From Cryptomeria japonica (lineage: Eukaryota; Streptophyta; Pinopsida; Cupressales; Cupressaceae): a stretch of DNA of 60,000 bases. Position numbers and translations under genes: made by a program. Below the pieces are notes generated by a model. That model was not told the DNA's origin and did no database searches. It saw nothing but the letters and a program-made list of their open reading frames with translations. How positions within the stretch are numbered: the first letter of the stretch is position 1; each line of letters starts with the position of its first letter. Of this stretch, positions 45,738-55,823 are shown in pieces. The stretch covers positions 16,256,285 through 16,316,284 of the forward strand of contig NC_081413.1 of the NCBI RefSeq assembly GCF_030272615.1, read 5' to 3'.

Positions 45738-46520
45738 CTACAAGCTGGATTTTTCTTTTCTCACTTGATCATCCTCATTTAAAATTGACTCCAATGTGAC
45801 CAAACCCTTAGGTACCTTGTTTGTTTTCAGCTGTATGACTTGATCATCATACTGTTGCTTAAACTTCTCTTGGTTGGTATTTGAAAACTCTACCTCTTCC
45901 CTCAAAAAGTTAATAATTTGTTGATCACTATCAAAAACTTGCCAATGATCAACATTGTTAGGAATGGAAGACCTAACAATCACTTTTACATATTGATGTT
46001 CATTAATATTAATGATATCACTTGGAATATCATAATGTGCTCCTAATGCAGTAAGTCTATCAGCATGCTTATTAAGATTTCTAGGAATAGACAGCGGATT
46101 GAAAGCTTGGAAATCTTCAATATGATCCCATACCCTATGTTTATAAGACTTTAAAAGATCATTCTTAGTGGTATGAAGACCTCTTACTTGGTTGACAACT
46201 AGTTCACTATCACCATAAACCTGCAAACAGTTGATTCCTCTCTTCTTTGCCCATTGTAGACCATGAATTAAGGCCTCATACTCAACTGTATTATTGGTGC
46301 AGCTAAAAGAAAACCTGAAAGCTGCATAATACTTATCATTAATAGGGTAAATCAACATACAACCACCACCAACACCATTCTTACTTCTTGACCCATCAAA
46401 ATAGAGCTTCCAAAGCTCATTTTGATGTTGATTATCTTGTTGTCCAACATCCTTCATCAAATTTGGAGCAGCAGAACCTTGTTCATGAAACATATAGACT
46501 CCAAGGTTTACCTCATCCAT
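45738..46520 (-). pseudogene. Extra RNase H domain of gypsy C, upstream of RT
   Basis: A 260-codon open stretch carries a second RNase H of archaeal-like/type-I style: Asp in LYFDGSRSKNGVGGG, Glu in NTVEYEALIHGLQWA, Asp in VYGDSELVVNQVRG and Asp in NKHADRLTALG. The spacing fits the family and all four acidic residues are present. It lies after protease and before RT in the same frame, while the normal gypsy RNase H follows RT. In Tat-lineage elements a second RNase H is known, but as I recall placed between the first RNase H and integrase. A TAG separates it from the next block. Inferred role: RNA removal from RNA-DNA hybrids, replacing the decayed second site. Confidence 0.88.
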
Positions 46521-46556
46521 ATTTTTAAAAGGATCTTCCTCAAGAATCTCAGTTGC

Positions 46557-47252
46557 CTATTCATCCAGAATAATGTCAGGAATGTCATCAATAGGGGTGT
46601 TTGGATCACGCAGAAGGGGTTGGTCATCATGTTCATGAATGGTCAAATTGGCATTGATAACATTAGGGACATAGGGTTCTATGTGATCATTAGCTAAAGC
46701 TTCTGATTTAATAGTAACTTTAGGTCCATACCTAGTCCTAAAAAACATATGTGACCAGTCAAATGATAAATAACCCCCTAATTTGGCTGTAAAGTCTCTT
46801 GATAAGCAAATTGCAAAGTAGGGTGGCAAGTCTATCACATAAACATCTTGCGGAATAGAAAAATTGGGGCAAGCATGGAGTGTTAGACTCAAATTTTTAA
46901 TGACTCCTACAATATTTACAGCAGTCCCATCTAACTGCACTATACCATTTTTCAATGGCTCATAAGTCAGTCCTAATTGGTCAACCAACTGCTTGGGCAT
47001 GACTAAGCTACTTACACTTGAATCTATCATGCAGTTATGCAATAGGTGCTAGCCAATGATTAGAGTGACATAAAAGGGAGGTGGTTTGTTTACCTTAGTC
47101 TGTTGAGACTGTTTTTCACTCTTTTGATGAGGCTTATTGGTAAGAACAACCTTTGAAGCTTGTTGACTAGATGGTTGGGCAGTCAAGGAAAGGTTAGACA
47201 AAGCATCATGTAACAAATCTTTTTGCCTAGGTAGAGCTAGTGAATCCCACAT
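46557..47252 (-). pseudogene. Gypsy C protease region, active site altered
   Basis: The retropepsin-like block reads NCMIDSSVSSLVMP, with Ser (AGT, 47016-47018) in place of the Gly of the Asp-Ser-Gly triad. PPYFAICLSRDFTAKLGG follows, in the position of the second hydrophobic-Gly block. A TAG at 47049 lies seven codons before MID. The upstream stretch (47052-47252) is a Gln/Ser/Lys-rich linker. Confidence 0.8.
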
Positions 47253-47471
47253 TTACAGGCTAACATGATTTTTCTTCAACTGATCCAAAATATTAAAATC
47301 AGTCATACTAACCTTTTGTTGTCCCTTAATAACAAAAATGTCATTTTGCATTTGTGAAAGCTGAGGTTGGCTTTTTGGTTGATCTTTGGTCACCACAGGT
47401 TGTGATCTCTGAAGAATCTATGTATTTTAAGCAGAGAAAGATCCTGCCTGAGCTTGGGTACTTGAGAAAGG

Positions 47472-48900
47472 TCAACCATTATTCTTATCATCCTGTTGCC
47501 CCATGTCGACACCCCTTTTCTTGGATCTTGTGTTGGCTGCTACAGGGATATATGACTGATTTTGAGGCTGATTAGCCCCACAGAACTCCTCACCTTGCCA
47601 ATTCATCAAAGTAACATCAAGGCTACCTTGTTCCATGGGTGCAGATTGTTGTTCATTAACTTCCTGAGACTGATTTATTGGAACAACAACACTATTTTGC
47701 ACCATCAATGCCTGATTTAACATGCCATTGGAGCATGTAGATTGGTTATGTGGCTGGTTGCAAGGAAAAAACCACTCATAGTCAGCTACCAAGTTGTTCT
47801 GGACTGGAACAATATCCCTTGAGGAACTGGGTGTATTAGGATTATACTGTTGAAAAGGCCTTTGGTTAAAATTCTTTCTTTGACCTTGAGAGTTTGGCTA
47901 GTATGAGGCCTGGTAGGGAGCTTGGAAAAGAATTTGGTAAGGTGGTTGAGTTTGGGCTTTCTTGATATTAATGATCTCATTACCAAAATTTTGCAGTCTT
48001 TTGTAAGTTAGCGTTTTGCTCCTTAATACTTATTATCTCCTGAAAATGACTGGGTACAACATGCTCTTGAGCTACAACTTGAGCATTATATGCTATAAAT
48101 GAAGGTACAACAGCTATAACAGGTGGAACTACAAGGATAATGGGCTATATATCAGAAAAAATTGGCATGGGAGGCCTAGGTGCTATCTTCCCTGCTTGAA
48201 TAAGACTATTCTCAGCCCTAACAGCAACATCAAATGTTGTTGGTAAAGTATTTCCCCCCATAGACTGTATCATGAGTGCAATATCACTATTCAAAGTCTT
48301 TAGGTAAACAAAAAAGCATAATCATTGGAAGGTTTTACTGATGCTGAAATCTGATTCCAAGTCCTTTGAAACCGGTAGTTGAAATCTATCATATGCTCAT
48401 GTGGAGCTGTTTTGATGGTAGTGAGATGCTCCACCAATGAAATATGATCTAACTTGTCTTCAAAATGTCGATTTAAAAGTTGTCCCAGCTCATCCCATGT
48501 AGCTATTGAGTTCACAGGCAGGCCCCTGAACCACTAAAGGGCTTTCCCTTTGAAAGAGGCTGCAAAAAGCCTCAAAGCAACATTTTCTGCAACAAGATGA
48601 TGCACTCCACATAAGAAAGCCACACCTCTAATATGTTCAATAGCTGTTGTTTGATCCTCTCCAGTGAAAAATGGCAAACTCTTAAGTGCTGCAACTGGTA
48701 TGTCATCCTGTTGAACCAAATTTAAAGGACTACCCTGATTAAAAGGCACAAATGGATGAACCCTAGGGGTTGATTAAGAGACATATTTGGTATATTCTGA
48801 TTGGAAGAACTTGCAAACAATGGATTGTTATAATTTGTAATAGTAGGGTAAGAATGAGAATTAACAGGCAGCACACCAACTGCTGGATCTAGAACTTTTT
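47472..48900 (-). pseudogene. Gypsy C gag, broken
   Basis: Retrotrans_gag motifs lie in one frame: LPFFTGEDQTTAIEHI, LRLFAASFKGKAL then WFRGLPVNSIATWDEL, and FNYRFQRTWNQI (48330-48720). Stops at 48534 (TAG) and 48300 (TAA) interrupt it. A long Gln/Asn/Pro-rich tail (47472-48290) with no zinc knuckle follows in the same frame. The N-terminal start is unclear; reading becomes uncertain upstream of 48750. Confidence 0.82.
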
Positions 48901-49107
48901 AAACTACCCTAGCTCTCCTTTTTTGGGGTGATAGCTGGGTATGATTTACTGAGGTTGCACTTTGCCTAGTCTGGTATTTTCTCATAAGATAGGAAGGTTG
49001 GACTACTAAAATACCAAAGATTTGAGTCGCCAAGTGTGAAAAATAATTTGTTGCACAGCACACCAAGATAGCATACAGTGGACTTCTATGAACTATAAAG
49101 TCCAACA

Positions 49108-49125
49108 GTCCCACCGGGCGTGCCA
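49108..49125 (-). other. Gypsy C primer-binding site
   Basis: Minus strand TGGCACGCCCGGTGGGAC, five bases after the 5' LTR end at 49131. Confidence 0.85.
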
Positions 49126-49130
49126 CAAAT

Positions 49131-51956
49131 TGTTGTCACGTGGATTTGCACCTGATTTAATTTTGAAATTCCTGGAATCCAATGACACATTGGACTGCTC
49201 TTAGGCTGTGGGTATCCTATTATGAGAGGAGACCTCCGGATTATAGGTTGGCCTCCTATTTGATCACCTAAAAACTAATGACTTCTTGACTGGAAAAGAG
49301 GTAGAAGGATATGCATAAAATAAAACTATAGATAAAAAGGTGATCCACCAATGACTGAAACTGACTTTCAAATGCTTACAAACCTCACAAAATACTCAGA
49401 TAATGAAGCTTTGTAATCTCATAACTCAAATATGCATGCTTGCGAAAATGATTCATATGAAAGGTTTAAACTTTAATATGTTTGCAGGGGGAAAACGTCG
49501 ATATTTTCACAACTTCAAACATTAAAAGTAATAACACATTCACTGACCTGCACTATAACATGTTGCATATGATCATAACACTGAGGCAATAAGATGAAAA
49601 GAAGGATTTTATAAAAATCACAAAAATTCACTCTAAGAACTCACACACAATGCTTGAACAACACAAATCTGAGAAGGAAAATGGACTTCTTTATTGATCA
49701 ATAGGAGGTATCTGCATTACAAATCTCGAAAACTCATAAGAAATGAGTTATAGGAGCCTGAGTATCTTCTGCTACGCAATCTCAAAACTCCCGAACCCTC
49801 CCAAAAGAGTGAAAACTAAACTTATACCAAAGCTTGCAAAAAAATCAAAATTTGAATTTTTGGCTCCAAGATGGATCAGTTGTCATCAATTCTAAGCTTT
49901 TCCTCAAAATCAGGGGGCTTAACTGAGAGAGAAACTCTTCCAAAACTACAAAAAAGAGTAGCCAAACTAAACACAACTTCACGTCATTTGCGCTGAGTTC
50001 ACCTGGACGCTACCGGTTACCTGACCATTTGATTTAGCCACCTGCATTAACCGTCATTGCATAATAGAAACCGTCGGGACTGCTAACAGCTTGTCACTAT
50101 GTCACAAGGATTAACCTTTATGCACCTTTTCATTACAGTATAGCGACAACCCTCAGATCTTCAGGAACCTGTTCAAAGTTTATTTAAAAAATATAGACAT
50201 CCGCTCATCTGTAAAATTTTACCATGTGTCAGCCTCTGATTTGCTCACGGGTCCACTTTGTCTGCCATTTGGACTTGGTCTGCCTTGGTTCTTCATCTTC
50301 TGTCTACCACTTGGTGCATCCTCATTCGTTCTGAGCCCACTTGGATGATCACCTCAACTGCCACCTCACCAGTCGCCAAGTCGCATGAGATAACCAGCAA
50401 GCATCTTCATCATGCGGTATAGCGACAACCGTTGATCTGTCCTCAAACTGCTCGATCTTTAACCTCTTAGCCGCTCACCTTTTTCGTACGTGCTTTGTTG
50501 CCAAGTTGCTATGATAACTGGCGAGCTTCTTTCTATAGCGGTATAGTGATGGTCATTAGATCTTTCGGACTACCATTGATCTTTCTTGATTTGCTCGACC
50601 CTTACCTCTTCGTCCATCTGTGCCACATGTCACTCTCCAGTTTGCCACCTGAGCATGACCTCATCTGCCACCTCAGCACCACCGGGCCCACTTTTTTACT
50701 TTGGTTTGTTTGACATCAATCTTTCAGCCAAACTACCTCCCTCGACGAATAATTTTTATCTCACCGAAACTGCAGTTTCATCGATACCTATTATTTCGAT
50801 GAAACCGATGCATTCAGTGAAACCATTTAGAGATCTATCACAGCCAAGTTTTGTTCAATATTCACCTTGATGACATGCCAATTTTCATGAGACATGTCAC
50901 CATGTGTCACCTTGTGATACGCTCAGAGTCCACCTCGGCACCACCTGACCTGCCACCTATCGCGAGGGTATTCATTTCAGGCACTTCACAACCGCAGTAC
51001 AGTGACAGTCATGGATAGCCCTGAAATGTCACTCCATCATCCGATCTTCCTTGATCTGTCGTTAGATCTTAGTGATCTGCTCGAGCTTTAACTTTCCCTT
51101 TTCGGCACGTGCTTTGTCGCCAAGTCACGGAGAGTATTTGGCGATTATGTTCCCATCATGAAATAGTGACAGTCGTCAGATCTTTCTTGATCACCGTCGA
51201 TCTACCTGAATCTGCTCGATCTTTAGTCTCTCTAAGCGGATCTCTCTTATGCCATGGTGTCACCACGTGTCAGCCTCTATTTTGTCACATGATCCACCTG
51301 GGTGCCACCTCAACTTCCACCTGGACGCCACGTCACCTGTCACTAAGTCACGGAGATTAACAGTCGATCACTTTCACATAGCAGTATAGTGATGGCCATC
51401 AGATCCTTTGCAACCTACTTGCCTATTAATTTGCCCTTTTACTACAAAATTTGATTGCTTTGAGATGCGCACGTACGCGGGGGGCCCACCAACGCTGAGT
51501 TGCTCCTTGTCAAAAGCTAGTAAGCTTTAACACTTAATATGTGTGGGACTTTGCCTTCAAATAGTGAAATGCTCCTCCCTGCAGCCAATGTGGGATAAAT
51601 GGACTACGCATAGGCCCTTCCATCGGGTAATCGGGATAACCTGAGATAGCTCCTTCCGATGGCCAATGACAACATTTTGCGCTCTGCACTTCTTATCAAG
51701 TCATCAGGGTAGGTCTTACCGATAAGGCAAAAATTCAAAAAACTTCAAAGAAACACCCTTCTCCCTCAGCATGTTGAGCTCAACCCTCATGGGAGCCACA
51801 TTTTACCCCACAGGCTATAATTCAATGAACAAAAATTTATTTTCCCTATGTCTATACATGAAGCAAACAAGCTAGACAAAAACATGTATTCTTTTCATAC
51901 TTAGCACTTGTTTCTCCTTCTGAGGCATATTGAGCTTGTAGCGAAAATAGGTAACA
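49131..51956 (-). repeat. Gypsy C right (5') LTR (2826 bp)
   Basis: Plus strand begins TGTTGTCACGTGG and ends AATAGGTAACA. It aligns along its length with 39457-42417. Near 50172 it lacks about 135 bp found in the other LTR, where GTTC-type short repeats bound the missing part (GAACCTGTTCAAAG here). Confidence 0.92.
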
Positions 51957-53120
51957 ATACCATAACCATTAGCTTTGCATGCATATTCACCTAAACAAAG
52001 ACTGTTCAATCATCACATGAAAAATGCACAACTCATGACACATAGATTTTTCACATGGAAACCCAAATGGGAAAAACCACAGTGGGGATGAATACCCACA
52101 AGCTTGTTTTTGAACTCTTTTGAAGCTCACTCTATTAGGAGCCTAGTCCGGTTAAAGACTTTACAATAAGGTTATGTTAGGAACCAATCTTGTTAAAGAT
52201 CACTCAGTTAAGGGATGGCTATATACCCTGTTAAAGGTTACCTCACTGGAGGATTTGAAGAACTCAATGATCTTGAGTCACTTGGTTAGAGGATTTGCAA
52301 TAAGCCTGTTAAAGCTACCCGATAAAGGGATTTTCCTATTGTTGAAATGGTTAGAAGACAACAAGTAAAGCTCTGATCTAATAACAACACTACATGCTAA
52401 GGCAGATCCTTTTCAGCTCCTCTACTATGCAATCACACTCTGCAGTTTTCCACTCACTGGTCTAGCAAGTATCTCATCACTCGGATACAAACACAACAAT
52501 TGCCAACACAAACAATAACAAACATCATCGACCTTATAGACAACAATTAGGTTGGTAGCATGAACCCTAAACCTTAAACATTTTAGGTTTACAATTACAA
52601 GCAGTCCAATCCTGACCGTTCAAACACTTTGCATAGAATAAAACAATCTCAAACAGATTACAAGTCATTCTGCATCGTCCATTCTTCACCGCACATGGAA
52701 ATCAGTAACCCATCACGCTCTCTTCACATACCGCTAAGAAGAATGTTCATTCCTGAGGTATACATTTGATGCAATTGATCTTCACATGCAAGATCCTCAA
52801 GGAAATCCTTCATGTGCACAAAACTAACGTGGCATCTCGATCTCATCCTTATCTCTTAGCTAACTCATCACAGAATGTCACTGGTTGCATCGCCCAAGCT
52901 AGATTGCCAAACCAAAAACCCTAGAGCTGAGACTACCAACCAGTAGTCACACTTAGTGAAACCCTGACACCGGTCCACTTCATCCCTTCATATCTATTCT
53001 CCTACTTGAACATCAATAACAACTTCTTCCAATTTTCATACCAGTTCACCTGCACTTATTGACATCAATGAAAACATACATTATCATCATATCATCATAT
53101 CAGTTCATCATATGCCAACA
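51957..53120 (-). repeat. Copia B right (5') LTR, outer part
   Basis: Starts with the second ATACC duplication and continues the LTR left at 39456. It includes the intact equivalent of the copia A insertion site and ends ATATGCCAACA before GGATC (53121-53125). Confidence 0.92.
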
Positions 53121-53125
53121 GGATC
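53121..53125. repeat. Right target-site duplication of copia B
   Basis: GGATC, matching 26979-26983. Confidence 0.88.
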
Positions 53126-53860
53126 TTTAGGGAGGTCAGATTGTTAGTTCAACAAGTGTGGAATAGAATCATTGGTATGATTCAGGAGATGGTAGAAGCT
53201 AAATGTGTGGTGAATTTTCCTCTATATATAGGAGAGGTTGATATTGTGAGTAGGTTGGGTCTGCAGGATATGTCACCCACCTCAGCGTGTGTCAGGAGAG
53301 GTAGACGTGCTATTTAGAAGGTTCAAAGGATGGGAAGGTGGATGCCCCCTCAGGATGAGTCCATCAAGATTAACATTGATGGCTCCTCTAGGGGTAATCT
53401 GGGCCTTGCTGGGATTGGCAGTATTGGTAGGGATAGTAGGGGGAGGTGGTTTTCTTCTTCTCAGTGTATAAAGGGTGACAGTCTAATAAATTTATGGAGG
53501 GATTAGCAATTTTCTATTCCCCACAACATGCCTTGGAGTTGGGGTTGCAGAAGGTTATCTGCGAATCAGATTTGCAAATTATTGTTAACCTATTGATTGA
53601 GCAGAAGGTGAGTGGGGTTCATTGGCAATTGGCAGGGATCATTCACCAGATTCTTTAAATTAATTATATGATGGAGAAGGTGTCTTTCATCCACATTCCT
53701 CGTGAATGGAATAGAGTAGCTGATTGTTTGGCTAAGTGGGCCTCGGAACATGATGATGATTGGAAAGTTGAAGGTTGGGAGCAACTCTCCTCGGATTACT
53801 GTCAAGACCTGCATAAGATATTTGCTGAGAATATGGATAGTTACGAAGCCAACTGATCTT
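53126..53860 (+). pseudogene. LINE-1 ORF2, RNase H part, broken
   Basis: The reading resumes with RIFREVRLLVQQVW, then INIDGSSRGNLGLAGIG (first catalytic Asp of the RVT_3 RNase H), and ends with FIHIPREWNRVADCLAKWAS (last catalytic Asp). Stops and frame changes separate these. This is the C-terminal domain missing from the part before 26983. Confidence 0.85.
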
Positions 53861-54018
53861 GGGTTGGGTTTGCGGTTCCCCCCTGGGGCCTTGAGACTCT
53901 GGTTCTCTCTTGGGTTGGGCTTGTGGTTCCCTCATGGGGCTTTGAGACTTTGGTTCTCTTTTGTAATTTTTTATTCCACTCTTCAATAAAGTTTTTACCC
54001 CTTTTTAAAAAAAAAAAA
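53861..54018 (+). other. LINE-1 3' UTR and poly-A tail
   Basis: Two tandem copies of a ~60-bp phrase (CTTGGGTTGGG..TTTGCGGTTCCC / CTTGTGGTTCCC..GGGGC..TTTGAGACT) are followed by TTCAATAAAGTTTTT (AATAAA signal at about 53983) and an A12 run ending at 54018. Confidence 0.8.
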
Positions 54019-54030
54019 TCTATATATTTA
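54019..54030. repeat. Right target-site duplication of LINE-1
   Basis: TCTATATATTTA follows the poly-A tail; pairs with 21694-21705. Confidence 0.6.
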
Positions 54031-54240
54031 TTTGAATGTTATAGTACAGTTTTCCTTCTATTCCTCATATTAATATAAATATTAGAGTTACAGTGATGTT
54101 TCTTTTATAATTTACTTTTTTCTTTATTACTTTATTACTCTCATTTTTCAATTTTTTTTGTTTTCTTTTTCATTTTAACAACAATCTAAGAAGGAGGGAG
54201 GGGTAAAAAAATCTAAGTATGAACAACAATTTAATAATAT
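54031..54240. other. AT-rich non-coding flank
   Basis: Nothing recognised. Confidence 0.5.
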
Positions 54241-55043
54241 ACTCACCCACTTGAAACCTTTAATGGTTTCCTTCTAGAGTCTTCTTAAGCATTTAATGGT
54301 TTCTCTCAAAGTCTTCAAGCCTTAATGGCTTCCTTCTAAAGTCCTCTTAAACCTATTTAATTAAATCCCACTTTCACATTTAATTAAATTCACATTTTAA
54401 TTAAATCCCTCTCACATTTATATTTATTTAAAAATCCTAAAATCCCTCCCACTTGCATTCTCCTACAAAATCCACTTGCACACTAACTCTTCTTCTAGAT
54501 TCTTCTAATCCATTCTAATTAGCCTAATGCCCTCCTAAACGTTTGCACATTCTTTAAGAAGGGGTCTCTCCTAAAAAACATACAATGTCTTTATAAAGCA
54601 TTAATGGCTTTATTTCAACAAGATAACCTCCATAGTCTTCCAAAACTTGTAAGGCTCTTACATATCCATTAATGGCTAACTCAACCTTGACCCATGGCTA
54701 GAGACTTTCTCTCTAAATTAACCCTCCTTTTAACCCATCAATTCCATTCAAGCATGTATTTATTTGGTCATGGTTATCCTTTAACTCTTGCACAAGAGTT
54801 TATCCATTTGATAATAACCTTACCCTTGGATAATGACTTTATCCAATAATCCAACCCACATGAGGTTACCCTCATGTCTTCTCAGGTATTAAATTCTCAT
54901 TCCCTCTCCTCTCAAGCCATCTCATGCTGACACTTGTCATTATGGGACTGGGTTGAAAACCATCACATGGATCATTAATCATGCAATCTTGGCCCTCCAC
55001 AAACTAGATCAATCTTGACCATCCAATCTTCTATTTTGCCTAT
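54241..55043 (+). repeat. LTR-A relative, interrupted by G2
   Basis: Shares ordered phrases with 2460-3167 of the G0 LTR (CCCACTTGCATT, TTCTAGATTCTTCTAA, AATTAGCCTAAT, TCATGGTTATC, CATGAGG..TCTTCTCAGG). It stops at GCCTAT, equivalent to 3162-3167, the start of the TATA box. The remainder should lie beyond G2, outside the window. Its left end is unclear. Confidence 0.7.
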
Positions 55044-55802
55044 TGTAGACACCTAAAATTATCCAGTCTAATTAAATAAATATTTAATTATTTAAGCCTA
55101 ATTCTTCTATTAATTAAATGAATATTTATTTATTTAATTAATTCATTTACCCTCTTCTAGCCTTATTTCTCATTTAAATAAATACATTTATTTATTTAAA
55201 TTCCCCTTTTCCTAAATTAAATAAATACTTTTATTTATTTAATTGATCCCACTTCTTGTATTAATTAATTAAATTTTTATTTAATTAATTAATTCATTAA
55301 CCTTTTCTACCTATGACACATGCCATTCATCTCTTAATTCCTACACTACCTACCCTCTTATTATTTTCTTATTTCTTCTATCTACCCTCTAAGCATAGCT
55401 AACCATTTATCTTTTACACCTCTCAATCTTATTCCTTCATTTCTTATAGTGTCTTCTATATAAGGAGATGCTTCCTTCATTATCAACCCCGACTACTCTA
55501 GAATTTGAACTTTCACATGCGATCAAGCCCACTTGTAACCACATTTCCGTTCTTTGTTGAGCTCTTGTGCACACATAAAATCTGAGAGCAAATATATCAA
55601 GCAAGATCAATGGAGATAGGAAGAATGGAGATCCAAACGCTATTGGACATGTGATGGTATAATCTTTGTGATTTCATTTGATTTGTATTGTCTTAGGTAA
55701 TATTCATATGTTATGGTGGATCTTTGTTGTTGTTAGGCTAGGGTTTTGTGGTTGAATTCATTTAGCCTTTCAATATTGTTATTTCCATTTTCACCATAAA
55801 CA
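55044..55802 (+). repeat. 5' LTR of G2 (759 bp)
   Basis: TGTAGACACC...CACCATAAACA, aligned with the G1 LTR. Palindromes lie at about 55070-55292 and TATATAA at 55457-55463. Confidence 0.92.
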
Positions 55803-55805
55803 TTT

Positions 55806-55823
55806 TGGCACGCCCAGTGGGAC
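55806..55823 (+). other. G2 primer-binding site
   Basis: TGGCACGCCCAGTGGGAC, three bases after the LTR. Confidence 0.85.

Larger units (their letters stand above)
39457..51956 (-). mobile_element. Gypsy C: 12.5-kb Ty3/gypsy element with an extra RNase H
   Basis: It has two LTRs near 2.9 kb and a minus-strand internal region with primer site, gag, protease, RNase H, RT, RNase H and integrase, flanked by exact ATACC. The primer site is shared with G1/G2 (Tat type), but no antisense PMD gene is present. Almost the whole polyprotein lies in one frame, broken only by point stops. Confidence 0.93.
26984..53120 (-). mobile_element. Copia B: Ty1/copia element, both LTRs interrupted
   Basis: A minus-strand copia element lies in LINE-1. 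Its left LTR (26984-27826 plus 34455-35025) is split by copia A, and its right LTR (39193-39456 plus 51962-53120) by gypsy C. With insertions removed the LTRs are about 1414 and 1423 bp. By eye they differ by about 9 percent over the first 264 bp. The internal region (35026-39192) carries a broken gag-pol, with polypurine tract on the left and primer site on the right. Confidence 0.9.
21706..54018 (+). mobile_element. LINE-1: L1-type LINE split by a 26-kb nest
   Basis: The 5' portion (21706-26983) carries a 5' UTR, ORF1, and the endonuclease, RT and zf-RVT parts of ORF2. The 3' portion (53126-54018) carries the RNase H part and a poly-A tail. The reading breaks at WLERNRRI before the nest and resumes at RIFREV after it, sharing the duplicated GGATC. 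Joined, the element is about 6.2 kb, normal for a full-length plant L1. Both ORFs are riddled with stops, so it was dead or ageing when other elements entered it, or has decayed since. Confidence 0.85.

Noticed and set aside
48899-49126. Frame beginning next to the gypsy C primer site
   Set aside because: It starts at a GTG inside the primer-binding region and is in a different phase from gag; probably untranslated leader.
49131-51956. Protein-coding content in the long gypsy C LTRs (e.g. 41010-41222, 50495-50713, 51109-51360)
   Set aside because: Frames are short, Ser/His/Leu-rich, not conserved in phase between the two LTRs, and lie in degenerate repeats.
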